Assembly: GCA_035650215.1 (NCBI GenBank)
Contig: DASRIC010000046.1
Span: 1 to 41,016, forward strand
Length of the DNA: 41,016 nt
Direction: 5' to 3'
DNA from: JACVRW01 sp035650215
GTDB taxonomy: Bacteria; Actinomycetota; Thermoleophilia; Solirubrobacterales; Thermoleophilaceae
Under the pieces are notes generated by a model. The model did not search any database. It saw nothing but the letters and a program-made list of their open reading frames with translations, and was not told the DNA's origin. Shown in pieces: positions 1-8,564 of the stretch. Made by a program: the position numbers and the translations under genes. Positions within the stretch are counted from its first letter, which is position 1. Each line of letters starts with the position of its first letter.

Positions 1-2171
1 CCCTCCCAATCGCCCGTGTGCCAGGCCACCATGCCGCGCAGCACGATGAGCTCGCACCGGTCCTCGTGCTGCTCGGCCTGCGCCCCTTCGAGCGCGGCCT
101 TGGCGCCCGGGATGTCGCCCGCCGCCAGGCACGCGCGCGCCAGCTGCGATCGCAGCACGGGCACGCGCTCCGCAGGCGCGGCCGCTACGGCCTCTGCATA
201 GGCCGCAGGCGCGCGGGCCTCGCCGGCCCCATGGAGCAGCTGGGCGCGGAGTGCAAGGAGGGCCGGGCGCTCGCGCTCGTCGGCGTGCTCCAACGCCAGC
301 TCGGCCCACTCGGCGCCGTCGCGGTACGCACCCACGCCGGCGGCCCACTCGGCAGCCCTGGAAAGGAGCGGGACCGCCTCCCTAGCGCGATCGGCGCGCA
401 ACAGGTGCTGCGCGACCGCCTCGGGAGGCGCGTCGGCCGCAGCGAGCAGCCCGGCTGCATCGCTGTGGGTGCGGCGTACCGCTTCCTCGGGCAGGCGCCC
501 CGCCAGCTCCTCGCGCACGAGGGCGTGCCTGAAGCGGTAGCGCCCGCGCACGCGCTCCAGGACGCCGGCCGCCTCAGCCGTGCCGAGCACCTCGTCGACC
601 TGCTCGTTACCCGCCAGCGCGGCGAGCTCCGGGCCCGTGAAGCCGTCGTCGATCACGGCGATCGCGGCAAGCAGCCGCTCGCCGAACGGCTCAAGCCGCT
701 CGAGCCGCCGAGCAACGACCTCGCGCAGCCGCGGCGGCACGGTGATCTCGCCGGAGGCGTCGACCGATGCCGCCAGCTCCTCCGCAAAGAACGGGTTGCC
801 CGCCGCCGAGCGCTCGAGAGCGGCGAGGGTGCGCTGCGGAAGAGGCCTGGCTGCCGCCCGCCCGGCGACCGCGGCCAGCGCGGCGCGGTCGAGCTGCCCC
901 AGCGCCACCTCCACCGCGGAGCCGCGCTCGAGCAGGCTGGAACGGACGAGCGCGGCCACCTCTGGAAGCGGCTCATCGCGCATTCCTGCGACCACGAGCA
1001 GGCGCTCGCCTGCGGCGCTGCGCGCGAGGTGATGCAGGAGCGCGGCCGTTGCCTCGTCGGCGGCGTTCAGGTCGTCGATCGCGACCACGACACCGCGCTC
1101 GGACGCGGCCTGCGTGAGCAGCTGGGCCACCGCTGAGAAGACGCGATGTCGGTCCACCGGCTCCTCGGCCACCCCGGCCGGGCGGCGGACCGAGGGGAGC
1201 AGTCGCGCCAGGGCGGCCTGTGCGCTATCGGTAAGCGCGCCTGCCAGCTCCGGGCGCCGCTCGGCGAGTGGGTCCAACGCCTCCACGAGCGGCGCGTATG
1301 GTGTCCGGCCCTCCTCCTCGCGAGCAGCACCACGCAGCGTGTGGAAGCCGAGCTCCTCGGCCTCGGCGAGCACGGCCTCGACGAGACGCGTCTTTCCGAT
1401 CCCGAGCGGGCCCGTGACGAGCAGCGCGCCGCCGTCGGCGGCCGCGGCGCGCCGGAGCGCTGCCGCCGCCGTGCCGAGCTCGCGCTCACGCCCCTCGACC
1501 GGGGCGTGAAGCAGCCGGATCGCCCGGACCGCCGGGCCGCGCGTGAGCTCGCGCTGGAGCGCCAGCGTCTCCTCGGACGGCTCCGCCCCCAGCCGCGAGA
1601 GCTCGTCGCGCAGGAGGCGGAACTGGCGCGCGGCGGCCGGCCTGTCGCCGCTTGCCACGTGTCGGCGCATGAGCGCGCGGTGGGCCTCCTCGTCGGCCGG
1701 GTCCTCGCCCAGCACGTCGTCCCAGCGACCCTCGGAGCGCATGACTGCGAGGCGGCGCTCCCGCAGTCGCGCGCGTGGGGCGAGCAGCCACTCCTCGTAG
1801 GGCTCGTCGGGCAGCAGGTCGCCGCCGTAGGCGGAATCGTCGCCGGCCTCGAAGCGCTCGACATCGGTGGTCACCTCGGCGGCCGGCGCGAGCTCCACCA
1901 CTCCACCGCGCAGTACCACCGCGTCGCGCTCTCCTAGCGCGCGGCGCGCGTAGCTCGCGGCCTTGTGCAGGTTGGGCGCGGCGGCATCGGCGCCGAGCTG
2001 CGGCCAGAGCGCCTCGAACACCTCGTCGCGCGGCATCCGGTGGCCGGGCGCGAGGGCCAGCAGCTTGACGAGATCGGCAGCGCGTCGCTGTGCCCAGGCA
2101 TCAGCCGGGACAGGTTGCGAGTCGACGAGCACTTCGAAGCGTCCGAGCAGCCGGACCTCGAGCTGCCGCAT
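1..2171 (-). CDS. AfsR/SARP-like BTAD + AAA ATPase transcriptional regulator (3' part outside window)
   Basis: The open frame runs from ATG at 2171 to the window edge (723 codons, no stop), so the C-terminus is missing. Residues 1-90 look like an OmpR-type winged helix (starts MRQLEVRLLGRFEVLVDSQP). About 95-240 is a bacterial transcriptional activation (BTAD/TPR) domain. An AAA+/STAND ATPase module follows, with Walker A GPLGIGKT at 254-261 (Lys260) and a Walker-B-like VVVAIDDL near 363. After about residue 550 the sequence is Ala/Leu/Glu-rich helical repeat, probably TPR. Family members are large signal-responsive activators of secondary metabolism or local operons. The signal and targets are unknown. 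It is divergent from the hydrolase-LuxR gene, with 39 nt between the starts, so mutual regulation is plausible. Confidence is high for the architecture and low for the role. Confidence 0.85.
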   Translation of the reverse strand, partial: MRQLEVRLLGRFEVLVDSQPVPADAWAQRRAADLVKLLALAPGHRMPRDEVFEALWPQLGADAAAPNLHKAASYARRALGERDAVVLRGGVVELAPAAEVTTDVERFEAGDDSAYGGDLLPDEPYEEWLLAPRARLRERRLAVMRSEGRWDDVLGEDPADEEAHRALMRRHVASGDRPAAARQFRLLRDELSRLGAEPSEETLALQRELTRGPAVRAIRLLHAPVEGRERELGTAAAALRRAAAADGGALLVTGPLGIGKTRLVEAVLAEAEELGFHTLRGAAREEEGRTPYAPLVEALDPLAERRPELAGALTDSAQAALARLLPSVRRPAGVAEEPVDRHRVFSAVAQLLTQAASERGVVVAIDDLNAADEATAALLHHLARSAAGERLLVVAGMRDEPLPEVAALVRSSLLERGSAVEVALGQLDRAALAAVAGRAAARPLPQRTLAALERSAAGNPFFAEELAASVDASGEITVPPRLREVVARRLERLEPFGERLLAAIAVIDDGFTGPELAALAGNEQVDEVLGTAEAAGVLERVRGRYRFRHALVREELAGRLPEEAVRRTHSDAAGLLAAADAPPEAVAQHLLRADRAREAVPLLSRAAEWAAGVGAYRDGAEWAELALEHADERERPALLALRAQLLHGAGEARAPAAYAEAVAAAPAERVPVLRSQLARACLAAGDIPGAKAALEGAQAEQHEDRCELIVLRGMVAWHTGDWE

Positions 2172-2210
2172 ACGAGTCCGACCATACCTGCCCCGATTAC
2201 CATCGTCCCG
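2172..2210. promoter_or_regulatory. Compact divergent promoter region
   Basis: The 39-nt gap between two divergent start codons holds a TANNNT box for each direction. On the plus strand, TACCAT (2198-2203) is followed by exactly 7 nt and the TTG start at 2211. On the minus strand, TATGGT (complement of 2181-2186) is followed by 9 nt and the ATG at 2171. Neither start has a Shine-Dalgarno sequence. This fits leaderless transcription, which is common in actinobacteria. The sites are inferred from spacing only. Confidence 0.45.
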
Positions 2211-3269
2211 TTGAAGCACGAGACTCGCTTCTGCAGCTCGCCCGACGGCGTTGGACTCGCGTACGCGATCGACGGCGAGGGCCCGCCGCTCGTCAAGGCG
2301 AGCAACTGGATGACCCACCTCGACTATGAGCGGGAGAGCCCCGTCTGGCGACATTGGGTTAGAGAGCTGAGCCGGGGGCACACACTCGTCCGCTTCGACG
2401 AGCGCGGCTGCGGGCTCTCGGACCGCCACTTCGACGGGGCACCGACGATCGACACCTACGTCGGCGACCTGGCTGCCGTGGTGGACGCTGCGGGACTCGA
2501 GCACTTCGCGCTGCTCGGCCTGTCGGGAGGCGGGCCGACCGCGATCGAGTACGCGGCCAGGAATCCTCAGCGCGTCAGCCGCCTGGTGCTGTACGGGACC
2601 TGGGCGCGCGGCCGCAACAGGCGCGGCGAGGGCGCTGTCGACCAGACGCGCGTCCTGGGCGACCTGATTCGAGTGGGCTGGGGGGGCGCGGTTCCCGCAT
2701 TCCGGCAGGTGTTCACCTCGATCTACATCCCAAGCGCCGGCGAGGAGCAGAAGCGCTGGTACGACGAGTTGCAGAAGGCCTCCAGCAGCGGAGAGATGGC
2801 CGCACGTCTGTGGCACTCGCGAAGCGACATTGACATCAGTGACACGGCGCGCCGCATCACCCTGCCGGCGCTCGTACTGCACGCGCGACAGGACGGGGCC
2901 GTCCCCTACGAGGAGGGGCGGCGCCTCGCGTCCCTCCTACCGGACGCTCGCTTCGTGACACTCGAGAGCGATAACCACATCCTTCAGCAAGGCGAGCCGG
3001 CATGGGACGCGTTTCTCTCGGAGGTGCGGGCCTTCTTGGGCGACAGCGAGCGCGCACCCATCGTGGCCGCCGATCTGTCCGACCTCAGCGACCGTGAGCG
3101 CGAAGTGCTCGAGCTGGTGGCCGCGGGGATGAGCAACGAGCGGATCGCGGAGCGGCTGGTCCTGAGCACCCGCACGGTGGAGCGCCATCTCTCGAACGTC
3201 TACGCGAAGCTACGGCTGTCCGGCAAGTCGGCCCGCGCCGCTGCCGCCGCGCGCTTCTCGCGCACGTGA
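2211..3269 (+). CDS. Alpha/beta hydrolase fused to C-terminal LuxR-type HTH
   Basis: 352 aa. Residues 10-280 form an alpha/beta-hydrolase domain with nucleophile elbow GLSGG (Ser105), probable acid Asp228 (HARQDGAVP) and His256 (SDNHI). Residues 292-340 are a GerE/LuxR helix-turn-helix (LSDREREVLELVAAG, then TRTVERHLSNVYAKL). The family is a recognised type of actinobacterial regulator in which a hydrolase-like sensor is coupled to DNA binding. Whether this one is catalytic is unknown, but the triad looks intact. I chose TTG 2211 because similarity begins at KHETRFCSSPDGV and a TANNNT box lies 7 nt upstream. The frame stays open further 5', but that would run through the divergent gene. Converges on the MMPL transporter (stops 13 nt apart). 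Confidence 0.85.
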   Translation: MKHETRFCSSPDGVGLAYAIDGEGPPLVKASNWMTHLDYERESPVWRHWVRELSRGHTLVRFDERGCGLSDRHFDGAPTIDTYVGDLAAVVDAAGLEHFALLGLSGGGPTAIEYAARNPQRVSRLVLYGTWARGRNRRGEGAVDQTRVLGDLIRVGWGGAVPAFRQVFTSIYIPSAGEEQKRWYDELQKASSSGEMAARLWHSRSDIDISDTARRITLPALVLHARQDGAVPYEEGRRLASLLPDARFVTLESDNHILQQGEPAWDAFLSEVRAFLGDSERAPIVAADLSDLSDREREVLELVAAGMSNERIAERLVLSTRTVERHLSNVYAKLRLSGKSARAAAAARFSRT

Positions 3270-3282
3270 CCCTCGCGAGTGC

Positions 3283-5397
3283 TCAGTGGCGGAGACGCAT
3301 CGCCGGCAGTACGCGATCGAGCGCGCGCGGGACCCACCAGGCCCTGGCACCCAGCAACCGCAGCGCCGCAGGCAGCAGCAACAGCCTCACGAGCAGCGTG
3401 TCGAGCAGCACCGCCAGCCCCAGGATCACGCCCATCTCCTTGGGCGGCAGCGGGCCGGACAGGGCGAATGTGAGGAACACCACCACCATCACCGCCCCGG
3501 CGGCGTTGATCACCCGTCCCGATTTGGCGAGTCCCTCCACGAGCGTCGTGCGGGCATCGCCCGTGCGCTCGAACTCGTCGCGCATCGTGGCGAGCAGAAA
3601 CACGCTGTAGTCCATTGCCAGCGCGAAAATCAGGCAGAAGAAGAACACCGGCGCCCAGGCGTCGACAAAGCCCTGTGGCTCGAATCTCAGCAGCGCCGCG
3701 CCGTGGCCGTCTTGGAAGATCAGTCGCGCGGCGCCGAACGCCGCCGCGGTGCTAAGGAGGTTGAGCAACACTGCAGCGGCAGCCGCGAGGGGCGCTCGGA
3801 CCACGAGCAGGAGAAGCGCGAAGCCCACCGTCACCACGAGCGCATAGACGACCCATGTGCGGCTCGCGAGCGCATGCTCGAGGTCGCGCGCCTCGGCCGC
3901 CGCGCCGCCCACCAACGCTCCGCGCGGGAGCCTGTCGCGGAGACGCTCGACGAGCTGACCGGCGCGATCTGTTTCCGGCTGGGCCCTTACCACTGCCAGC
4001 TCGCGACCGCGCTCCGGCGGCCGCACGGCCACGATCCCCGCACTGGTCCGAAGCACCGCCTCGACGCGGTGAGCCGTGCGCAACGGTGCGATGACCTGCA
4101 ACTCAGCCGGTGCACCGGAGCCGAACGCCCCCTGCAACCGCTCGTAGCCGACTCGCGCGCCGGCCTCAGCGGGAAGCGCTCCGGTGGTGGGCATCGCGGT
4201 GCGCAGGCCGAGCACCGGCAGCGCGAGCGTAACCAGCGCGAGTCCCGCGAGTGTGCCGAGCAAGACCGGGCGGCGCCAGATCAGTCGGCCCCACCGAGCG
4301 AAGGCCCCGCTGCGGTGCTGTACCGCCCCCGCCCACGGCAGGGCGAAGCTGTCGATGCGCGGACCCAGTTGCGCCAGCACCGCCGGAAGCAGTGTCAGCG
4401 AGGCAGCGAGCACGAAGCCAACGGCGAGCATGATCCCAAGCGCGCTCGTGCGGAACGGCTGGCTCGGCACGACCAGCACCGCCGACAGTGAGGCGAGCAC
4501 GGCCAAACCGCTGACCAGGACGGCCTTGCCTGCGCTGTCCATCGTCTCGCCGACGGCGGCGAGTGGGCGAAGCCCCGCGCGCAGTGCGGCCCGGAAGCGG
4601 ACCACGACGAAGAGTCCATAGTCGATGCCCACCGCCAGGGCAAACATCAGTGCGAAGTTCATCGCCCAGATCGTGATCCCGGTCAGCTTCGTGCCAATCC
4701 AGAGCGCGCCGGCCGTGGCCACGAGTCCCGCGATCGAGAGCAAGAGCGGGATGCCGGCGGCTGCGAGCGAGCCGAAGGCGACCAGGAGCACAGCCAGTGT
4801 CAGAGGCCAGGACATGATCTCGGAGCGCAACATCGCGGCCTTGTTCTCCTCGTTGAACTGCGACCAGAGCGCCGGCGAGCCGGTGACCGCCAGCTCGACA
4901 CCGGCGGGGGCCAAGCCTTCGAGCCGGTCCTGCACGCGATCCGCCGCGCGGACCATCTCGGCCGTGTCCGCGCCAGCCCCGCCCCGCACCACTGCCACGT
5001 CCCCGTCCGCTGAGATGGAGTCGCCACGGCGCGGCAGGCGCACGTCGGCCACAGCCGCCTCCTGGGCCAACACCCGTGCACTTCTCTCGACGGCGAGCCG
5101 GAAAGGCAGGTCGCCGGCGGTGTGGCGCCGCGAGCTCACGAGGACGACCAGCGAATAGCTGCCATGGCCGGCGAAGTGACGGTCAATCAATTCCCGCGCG
5201 CGAACGGACTCCGATCCGTCGGCCTCCCAGCCGCCACCCGATAGCGCCTGCTCGGCCCGCGGCGCCACGACGCCGAGCGCAACGACAAGGACGGCCCACG
5301 ATAGGAAGACGAGCCGCCGTCGACGGGCCGCCCAGAGACCGAGGCGACCCAGCGGTCCGAGCGGCCGGCGGACGGTCGTGACGGGAGTCGAGTTCAT
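3283..5397 (-). CDS. MMPL-family RND transporter
   Basis: 704 aa, the usual length for the family. It has an N-terminal TM helix (about 28-45), a periplasmic loop, a block of TM helices from about 198 to 345, a second TM near 380-400, a second extracytoplasmic loop, and a second TM block from about 510 to the end. The Asp-Tyr proton-relay pairs of MmpL proteins are visible in both TM bundles: GIDYGLF (Asp259-Tyr260) and AMDYSVF (Asp596-Tyr597). MMPL proteins export lipids, siderophores or hydrophobic compounds with proton antiport; the substrate here is unknown. It follows the hydrolase-LuxR gene tail to tail and may be a target of the neighbouring regulators, which is inference. The ATG at 5397 has TAGCGT 8 nt upstream and no Shine-Dalgarno sequence. 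Confidence 0.9.
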   Translation of the reverse strand: MNSTPVTTVRRPLGPLGRLGLWAARRRRLVFLSWAVLVVALGVVAPRAEQALSGGGWEADGSESVRARELIDRHFAGHGSYSLVVLVSSRRHTAGDLPFRLAVERSARVLAQEAAVADVRLPRRGDSISADGDVAVVRGGAGADTAEMVRAADRVQDRLEGLAPAGVELAVTGSPALWSQFNEENKAAMLRSEIMSWPLTLAVLLVAFGSLAAAGIPLLLSIAGLVATAGALWIGTKLTGITIWAMNFALMFALAVGIDYGLFVVVRFRAALRAGLRPLAAVGETMDSAGKAVLVSGLAVLASLSAVLVVPSQPFRTSALGIMLAVGFVLAASLTLLPAVLAQLGPRIDSFALPWAGAVQHRSGAFARWGRLIWRRPVLLGTLAGLALVTLALPVLGLRTAMPTTGALPAEAGARVGYERLQGAFGSGAPAELQVIAPLRTAHRVEAVLRTSAGIVAVRPPERGRELAVVRAQPETDRAGQLVERLRDRLPRGALVGGAAAEARDLEHALASRTWVVYALVVTVGFALLLLVVRAPLAAAAAVLLNLLSTAAAFGAARLIFQDGHGAALLRFEPQGFVDAWAPVFFFCLIFALAMDYSVFLLATMRDEFERTGDARTTLVEGLAKSGRVINAAGAVMVVVFLTFALSGPLPPKEMGVILGLAVLLDTLLVRLLLLPAALRLLGARAWWVPRALDRVLPAMRLRH

Positions 5398-5405
5398 GGC
5401 TGGCC

Positions 5406-5439
5406 ACGCTACGGACGCTTCCTTCCCGGAACCTTCCGT
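5406..5439 (-). promoter_or_regulatory. Putative promoter and palindromic operator of the MMPL gene
   Basis: The minus strand carries TAGCGT (complement of 5406-5411), 8 nt before the transporter ATG. Directly upstream is a nested dyad: outer arms ACGGA (5411-5415) and TCCGT (5435-5439), inner odd-centred palindrome TTCCCGGAA (5423-5431). The position overlapping and just upstream of the -10 would suit a repressor, but no cognate regulator is identified. Confidence 0.3.
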
Positions 5440-5466
5440 GGCAGGGGCGCGCCAGTGGCGCTCTGC

Positions 5467-5592
5467 TCAGTCGCGCGTAGTCAACGAGTCGATGGCGACG
5501 GTGATGGCCTGGACGAGCAGGATGTCCTGGCCCGCCGCGACGTCGACACCGTAGGAGTCCCGCGCTCGGAACCACTCCTTGGAGATCGTCGG
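5467..5592 (-). pseudogene. C-terminal remnant of a LURP-one-related (Tubby C2-like) protein
   Basis: About 42 codons survive on the minus strand, ending at TGA 5467-5469. They read TISKEWFRARDSYGVDVA and continue through AGQDILLVQAITVAIDSL. This resembles the conserved C-terminal segment of bacterial LURP-one-related proteins (SKRWF, RDTYGVEVAPGQD, TVCID as I recall them). The upstream two-thirds is missing: the frame runs directly into the response-regulator remnant on the opposite strand at about 5593. It is a truncated gene end, not a functional small protein. The assignment rests on memory of the family motif. Confidence 0.55.
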
Positions 5593-5594
5593 GG

Positions 5595-5897
5595 ATCCTG
5601 AGCCTGACGACGTTCGATCTCGATGAGTAGATCTATGAGGCGCTCCGGGGCGGCGCAAGCGGGTTCGTACTCAAGGACGACCCGCCCGACCAGTTGCTTG
5701 CGAGCTCGCGGAGCTGACCGGCCGCGAGCTAGACGTCTTGCGACTAATCGCGCGGGGCCTCTCCAACGCGGAGATCGGCCAAGAGCTCTACATCAGCGAC
5801 GCGACGGTCAAGACGCACATCACCCACATCCTCCAGAAGCTGGGCCTCCGGGACCGCGTCCAAGCAGTCGTGCTCGCCCACGAAACGCGCCTCTTTT
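5595..5897 (+). pseudogene. Degraded NarL/FixJ-family response regulator
   Basis: Two blocks of a typical response regulator are recognisable. The first reads ILSLTTFDLDE, an in-frame TAG (5628-5630), then IYEALRGGASGFVLKDDPP, the end of a receiver domain. The second, in a different frame from about 5702, reads ELTGRELDVLRLIARGLSNA, then TVKTHITHILQKLGLRDR, a complete LuxR-type HTH. The N-terminal receiver half with the phospho-Asp is absent. The inter-domain linker (roughly 30-40 residues) is deleted with a frameshift, and a nonsense codon interrupts the receiver. The HTH segment is open and could give a short peptide, but there is no sign of its own start region. It abuts the LURP-one remnant, suggesting one deletion or rearrangement produced both. 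Confidence 0.75.
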
Positions 5898-6413
5898 GCA
5901 GCCGACGCGCAACCCGCAAGCGGTCGCGACGAACCCCCCGCTCGCTGATCGGCTCGCGCAGCCATGCATGCAGAGCCCGGGAGGCTCAGCCGATCTGCGA
6001 GAAGTGCGCCGCGGCCGCCGCTCGCGCGGCCTTGCCCGATACCCGTAGCTTCACGCAGACGTTCGAGAGGTGTCCCCACCTGTCCCCCGTCGCCGCCGCC
6101 TCGCCCAGGACCACTTGCCGCCCATCTAGCAGGGAGGTTTAGAGATCGACCGGGTGACCACCCATTGCGAAGCTGGTCTCGGGACTTAGAGCCCCGGTGC
6201 ACCCTGCCACGACGAGGAGGTAGGCAGGTGCCTGCATCGGACGAGGACTTCGACCAAGGAATTGAAGCGGGCCACCGCACTGCTTGTAAGGCGCGAGCAG
6301 CTGCTGCGGTCTGCCGCCGCCTGTCGCTGAGACCGCTCGGCGGGCGACGGCCACCACATAGCTGCTGCGCTGTGCTGCGACTTGGTGCTTCCAATCCGCT
6401 TCCAGCTGCGACT
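5898..6413. other. 516-nt stretch without a recognisable gene
   Basis: It lies between the response-regulator remnant and the galactose-oxidase-like gene. Open frames exist on both strands but have biased, low-complexity Arg/Ala/Gly/Ser compositions, no recognisable motif and no convincing start. No tRNA, repeat array or clear terminator hairpin is seen. The flanking remnants suggest decayed DNA. Confidence 0.5.
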
Positions 6414-8345
6414 TCAGCGCTTCTTCTTGACGGTAATGATGACCGGGCTGCTCGTGGTCGTGGCGCCGGCGTTGTCGGTCGCTCGTGCGGTCAGGGTGTA
6501 GCTGCCGGCGGCTCCGCTGTTCCACTGGGTGGTGTAGGGCGCGCTCGTGTCCTCGCCCAGCTTTGTCGCGCCGTTGAAGAACTCGACCCTGGCCACGCTG
6601 CCATCCGAGTCGGCTGCGTTCGCGGCAAGCGAGAGCTTCGCGGGTGAGGTGAAGCTGGCGCCGGTCGCCGGTGACGTGAGCGATACGGTCGGCGCCTGGT
6701 TCGGCGGCGGTGGCGGCGGTGGCGGTGGCGCCGCAGCGTCAAGGTTGACCATCCGCGCCACCGAGGGTACGCCGGCGGAGTCGACGATGAAGAGCATGTA
6801 GACCCCTGGAACCGCGGTATGCACGTTCGAAGGAACGGTCGCGGTGAGCGTGCCGTCTCCGGCCGTAAAGCTGAGCGGGAGATAGCGCTGCTCCATCTCG
6901 ACCGAGTGCGTCTGGGACCCCAGTCGCATCAACCCGACCTTCTGGATAGACGCGGCGTTCGGCGTTGTGATCTGAAACGACGAGCCGTGACTGACCGTGC
7001 CGGGCGCGTCCGTCACCTCGGGACGCGGCGCGAGCTCGCCGGAGCCGTCCTTCTTGAACAGGTATGGCGGTGTGAAGACCTCGGCGTTCTTCGCCAGATA
7101 GCCGACCTGATCGCAGGTGCCGCAGATGCCGCCGCCCGAAGAGAGCACGCGGCCATCAGGGAGCAGCAGCGCGGTCGAGTGATACTGACGAGTCACGGCC
7201 TGCGCCGCGAGGGTGGTCCACTGACCCGTCGCCGGATCCCACCGCTCCGCGTTGTAGACGCCGCCGTTCATGTCGATGAGCCCGGCGCCCGTCGAATTGC
7301 CGCCCGTCGCGAGGACGCTGCCGTCGGCCAGCAGGGTCAGATTGTGCTGGCGACGACCAAAGGCCATCGGCGCGGTGGCGGAGACCTGGGGCGTGGCCCC
7401 GTTGGTGTCGATCACGCGGGCGTCGTTCGAAGACGGACCGCCGCCGGCCACGAGCGTCTTGCCTACGTCGTAGACGGCGTGGCTGCCGTAACTGCGGTTG
7501 AGCGCGTCGCGCTGGCCGAAGCTCTGCCAGGAGCCGCCGCCCGTCGGGTCGAGCTTGCGCAGCGTCTGATCTGGCCCGGAATAGAAGACTCGACCGTCGG
7601 GCGCCACGTCCAGCCAGGGATAAAGCGGCAGGCCCAGAGAAGCCGTGCTGAGCGTCCGGAGGCTGCCGTCCGTCCTGCGCACCTCCGGGATGTCCGGGCC
7701 GCCCTCGGTGATCAGCATCTCGCCGTTCGTCAGCGGGGTGACCGACGGGTACCACCGGCCGGCTGCCATGTTAGGCCCGAGGAGCCAGGTGTTGGTAACC
7801 GGGTTGAAGAGATGCGTCTGGACGATTCCGTTGAGCTGGGCGTCCCTGTTTCCTCCGGCGATGAACAGCGAACCGTCGGTCAGGTGAGCAAAGCCGGCGC
7901 AGAAGATGTTGTACCCCGTGTCGACGTTGACCGGCGTGTGCGTGCCCGTGACCGGGTCATAAACCGTGACCCTCGTGAAGTTGTGCACCGGAAAGGTCTC
8001 CGTAGCGCGGTCCCCGACGGAGTCCCAAGCCAGCACCTTGCCGTTCGGGAGCAGGGCCACGTGGATGCCGACAACGGGCCAGTCCGTGACCGGGCCCCAC
8101 TGCCCGACCTGCCCAGGGTCGGTCGCAAGCGCGGCGGCGGTGGCTGCCGATGCGACCGCGGAACGTAGCCGGGTTCCCCTGTTGAGCCGCGCCTCGGTCG
8201 CCGAGTCGTGCACGACCTCGTCCTCGGCGTGATGGCCTGCCACGGTGTTCACGTCGTGCGCAAGCGCGACCCCCGGGACGCTCAGCGCGACCGCCAGCGA
8301 CAGGACGAGCGAAGTGCGCAGCGCGATGAGGGACCAGCTGCCCAT
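6414..8345 (-). CDS. Secreted galactose-oxidase/glyoxal-oxidase-like copper radical enzyme with C-terminal Ig-like domain
   Basis: 643 aa. A signal peptide spans residues 1-29 (cleavage after GVALA). A Kelch beta-propeller (about 80-430) and a DUF1929-type domain (about 437-536) follow. A run of nine prolines (540-548) then leads to an Ig-like domain (about 551-640: SLTSPATGASFTSPA, DSDGSVARVEFF). The active-site residues of galactose oxidase can all be matched: Cys149 (IFCAGF) and Tyr199 (RWYPS) for the thioether-linked pair, Tyr388-His389 (RQYHS) and His480 (SQTHSVEMEQR). A Cu(II)/Tyr-Cys radical oxidase that oxidises an alcohol or aldehyde with release of H2O2 is therefore likely; the substrate is unknown. 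The Ig domain may bind a polysaccharide or the cell surface. The start is an ATG, with AGGG 4-7 nt upstream as a weak ribosome-binding site. Confidence 0.9.
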   Translation of the reverse strand: MGSWSLIALRTSLVLSLAVALSVPGVALAHDVNTVAGHHAEDEVVHDSATEARLNRGTRLRSAVASAATAAALATDPGQVGQWGPVTDWPVVGIHVALLPNGKVLAWDSVGDRATETFPVHNFTRVTVYDPVTGTHTPVNVDTGYNIFCAGFAHLTDGSLFIAGGNRDAQLNGIVQTHLFNPVTNTWLLGPNMAAGRWYPSVTPLTNGEMLITEGGPDIPEVRRTDGSLRTLSTASLGLPLYPWLDVAPDGRVFYSGPDQTLRKLDPTGGGSWQSFGQRDALNRSYGSHAVYDVGKTLVAGGGPSSNDARVIDTNGATPQVSATAPMAFGRRQHNLTLLADGSVLATGGNSTGAGLIDMNGGVYNAERWDPATGQWTTLAAQAVTRQYHSTALLLPDGRVLSSGGGICGTCDQVGYLAKNAEVFTPPYLFKKDGSGELAPRPEVTDAPGTVSHGSSFQITTPNAASIQKVGLMRLGSQTHSVEMEQRYLPLSFTAGDGTLTATVPSNVHTAVPGVYMLFIVDSAGVPSVARMVNLDAAAPPPPPPPPPNQAPTVSLTSPATGASFTSPAKLSLAANAADSDGSVARVEFFNGATKLGEDTSAPYTTQWNSGAAGSYTLTARATDNAGATTTSSPVIITVKKKR

Positions 8346-8482
8346 CTACCCTGAGGAACGGCCGAGCCAGGGTGGGACTTGCGTTCTAAGCGGCGCCGGA
8401 AGAGGTCCGCGTCACCATTCGCGAGCTGCCCGTCCCCTGATCCGATGGCCGACGTTCCGCTTCGGAACGGGGTTGATGGTGA

Positions 8483-8555
8483 TGGGCGGTGCCCGGCTCG
8501 AACGGGCGACCTCTTGCTTGTAAGGCAAGCGCTCTACCTGCTGAGCTAACCGCCC
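8483..8555 (-). tRNA. tRNA-Val (anticodon UAC)
   Basis: 73 nt. The acceptor stem GGGCGGT (8549-8555 complement) pairs with ACCGCCC. The D arm is GCTC/GAGC, the anticodon stem CTTGC/GCAAG encloses loop CTTACAA (anticodon TAC), and the T arm contains GTTCGAG. The discriminator is A and no CCA is encoded. A TAGACT -10-like box lies 9 nt upstream (complement of 8565-8570). Confidence 0.95.
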
Positions 8556-8564
8556 GACGGGCCG

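Noticed and set aside
5738..6142. Plus-strand frame starting within the response-regulator HTH as a standalone HTH protein
   Set aside because: Similarity ends near 5897 and the continuation is compositionally biased. The missing receiver, nonsense codon and frameshift fit a pseudogene better.
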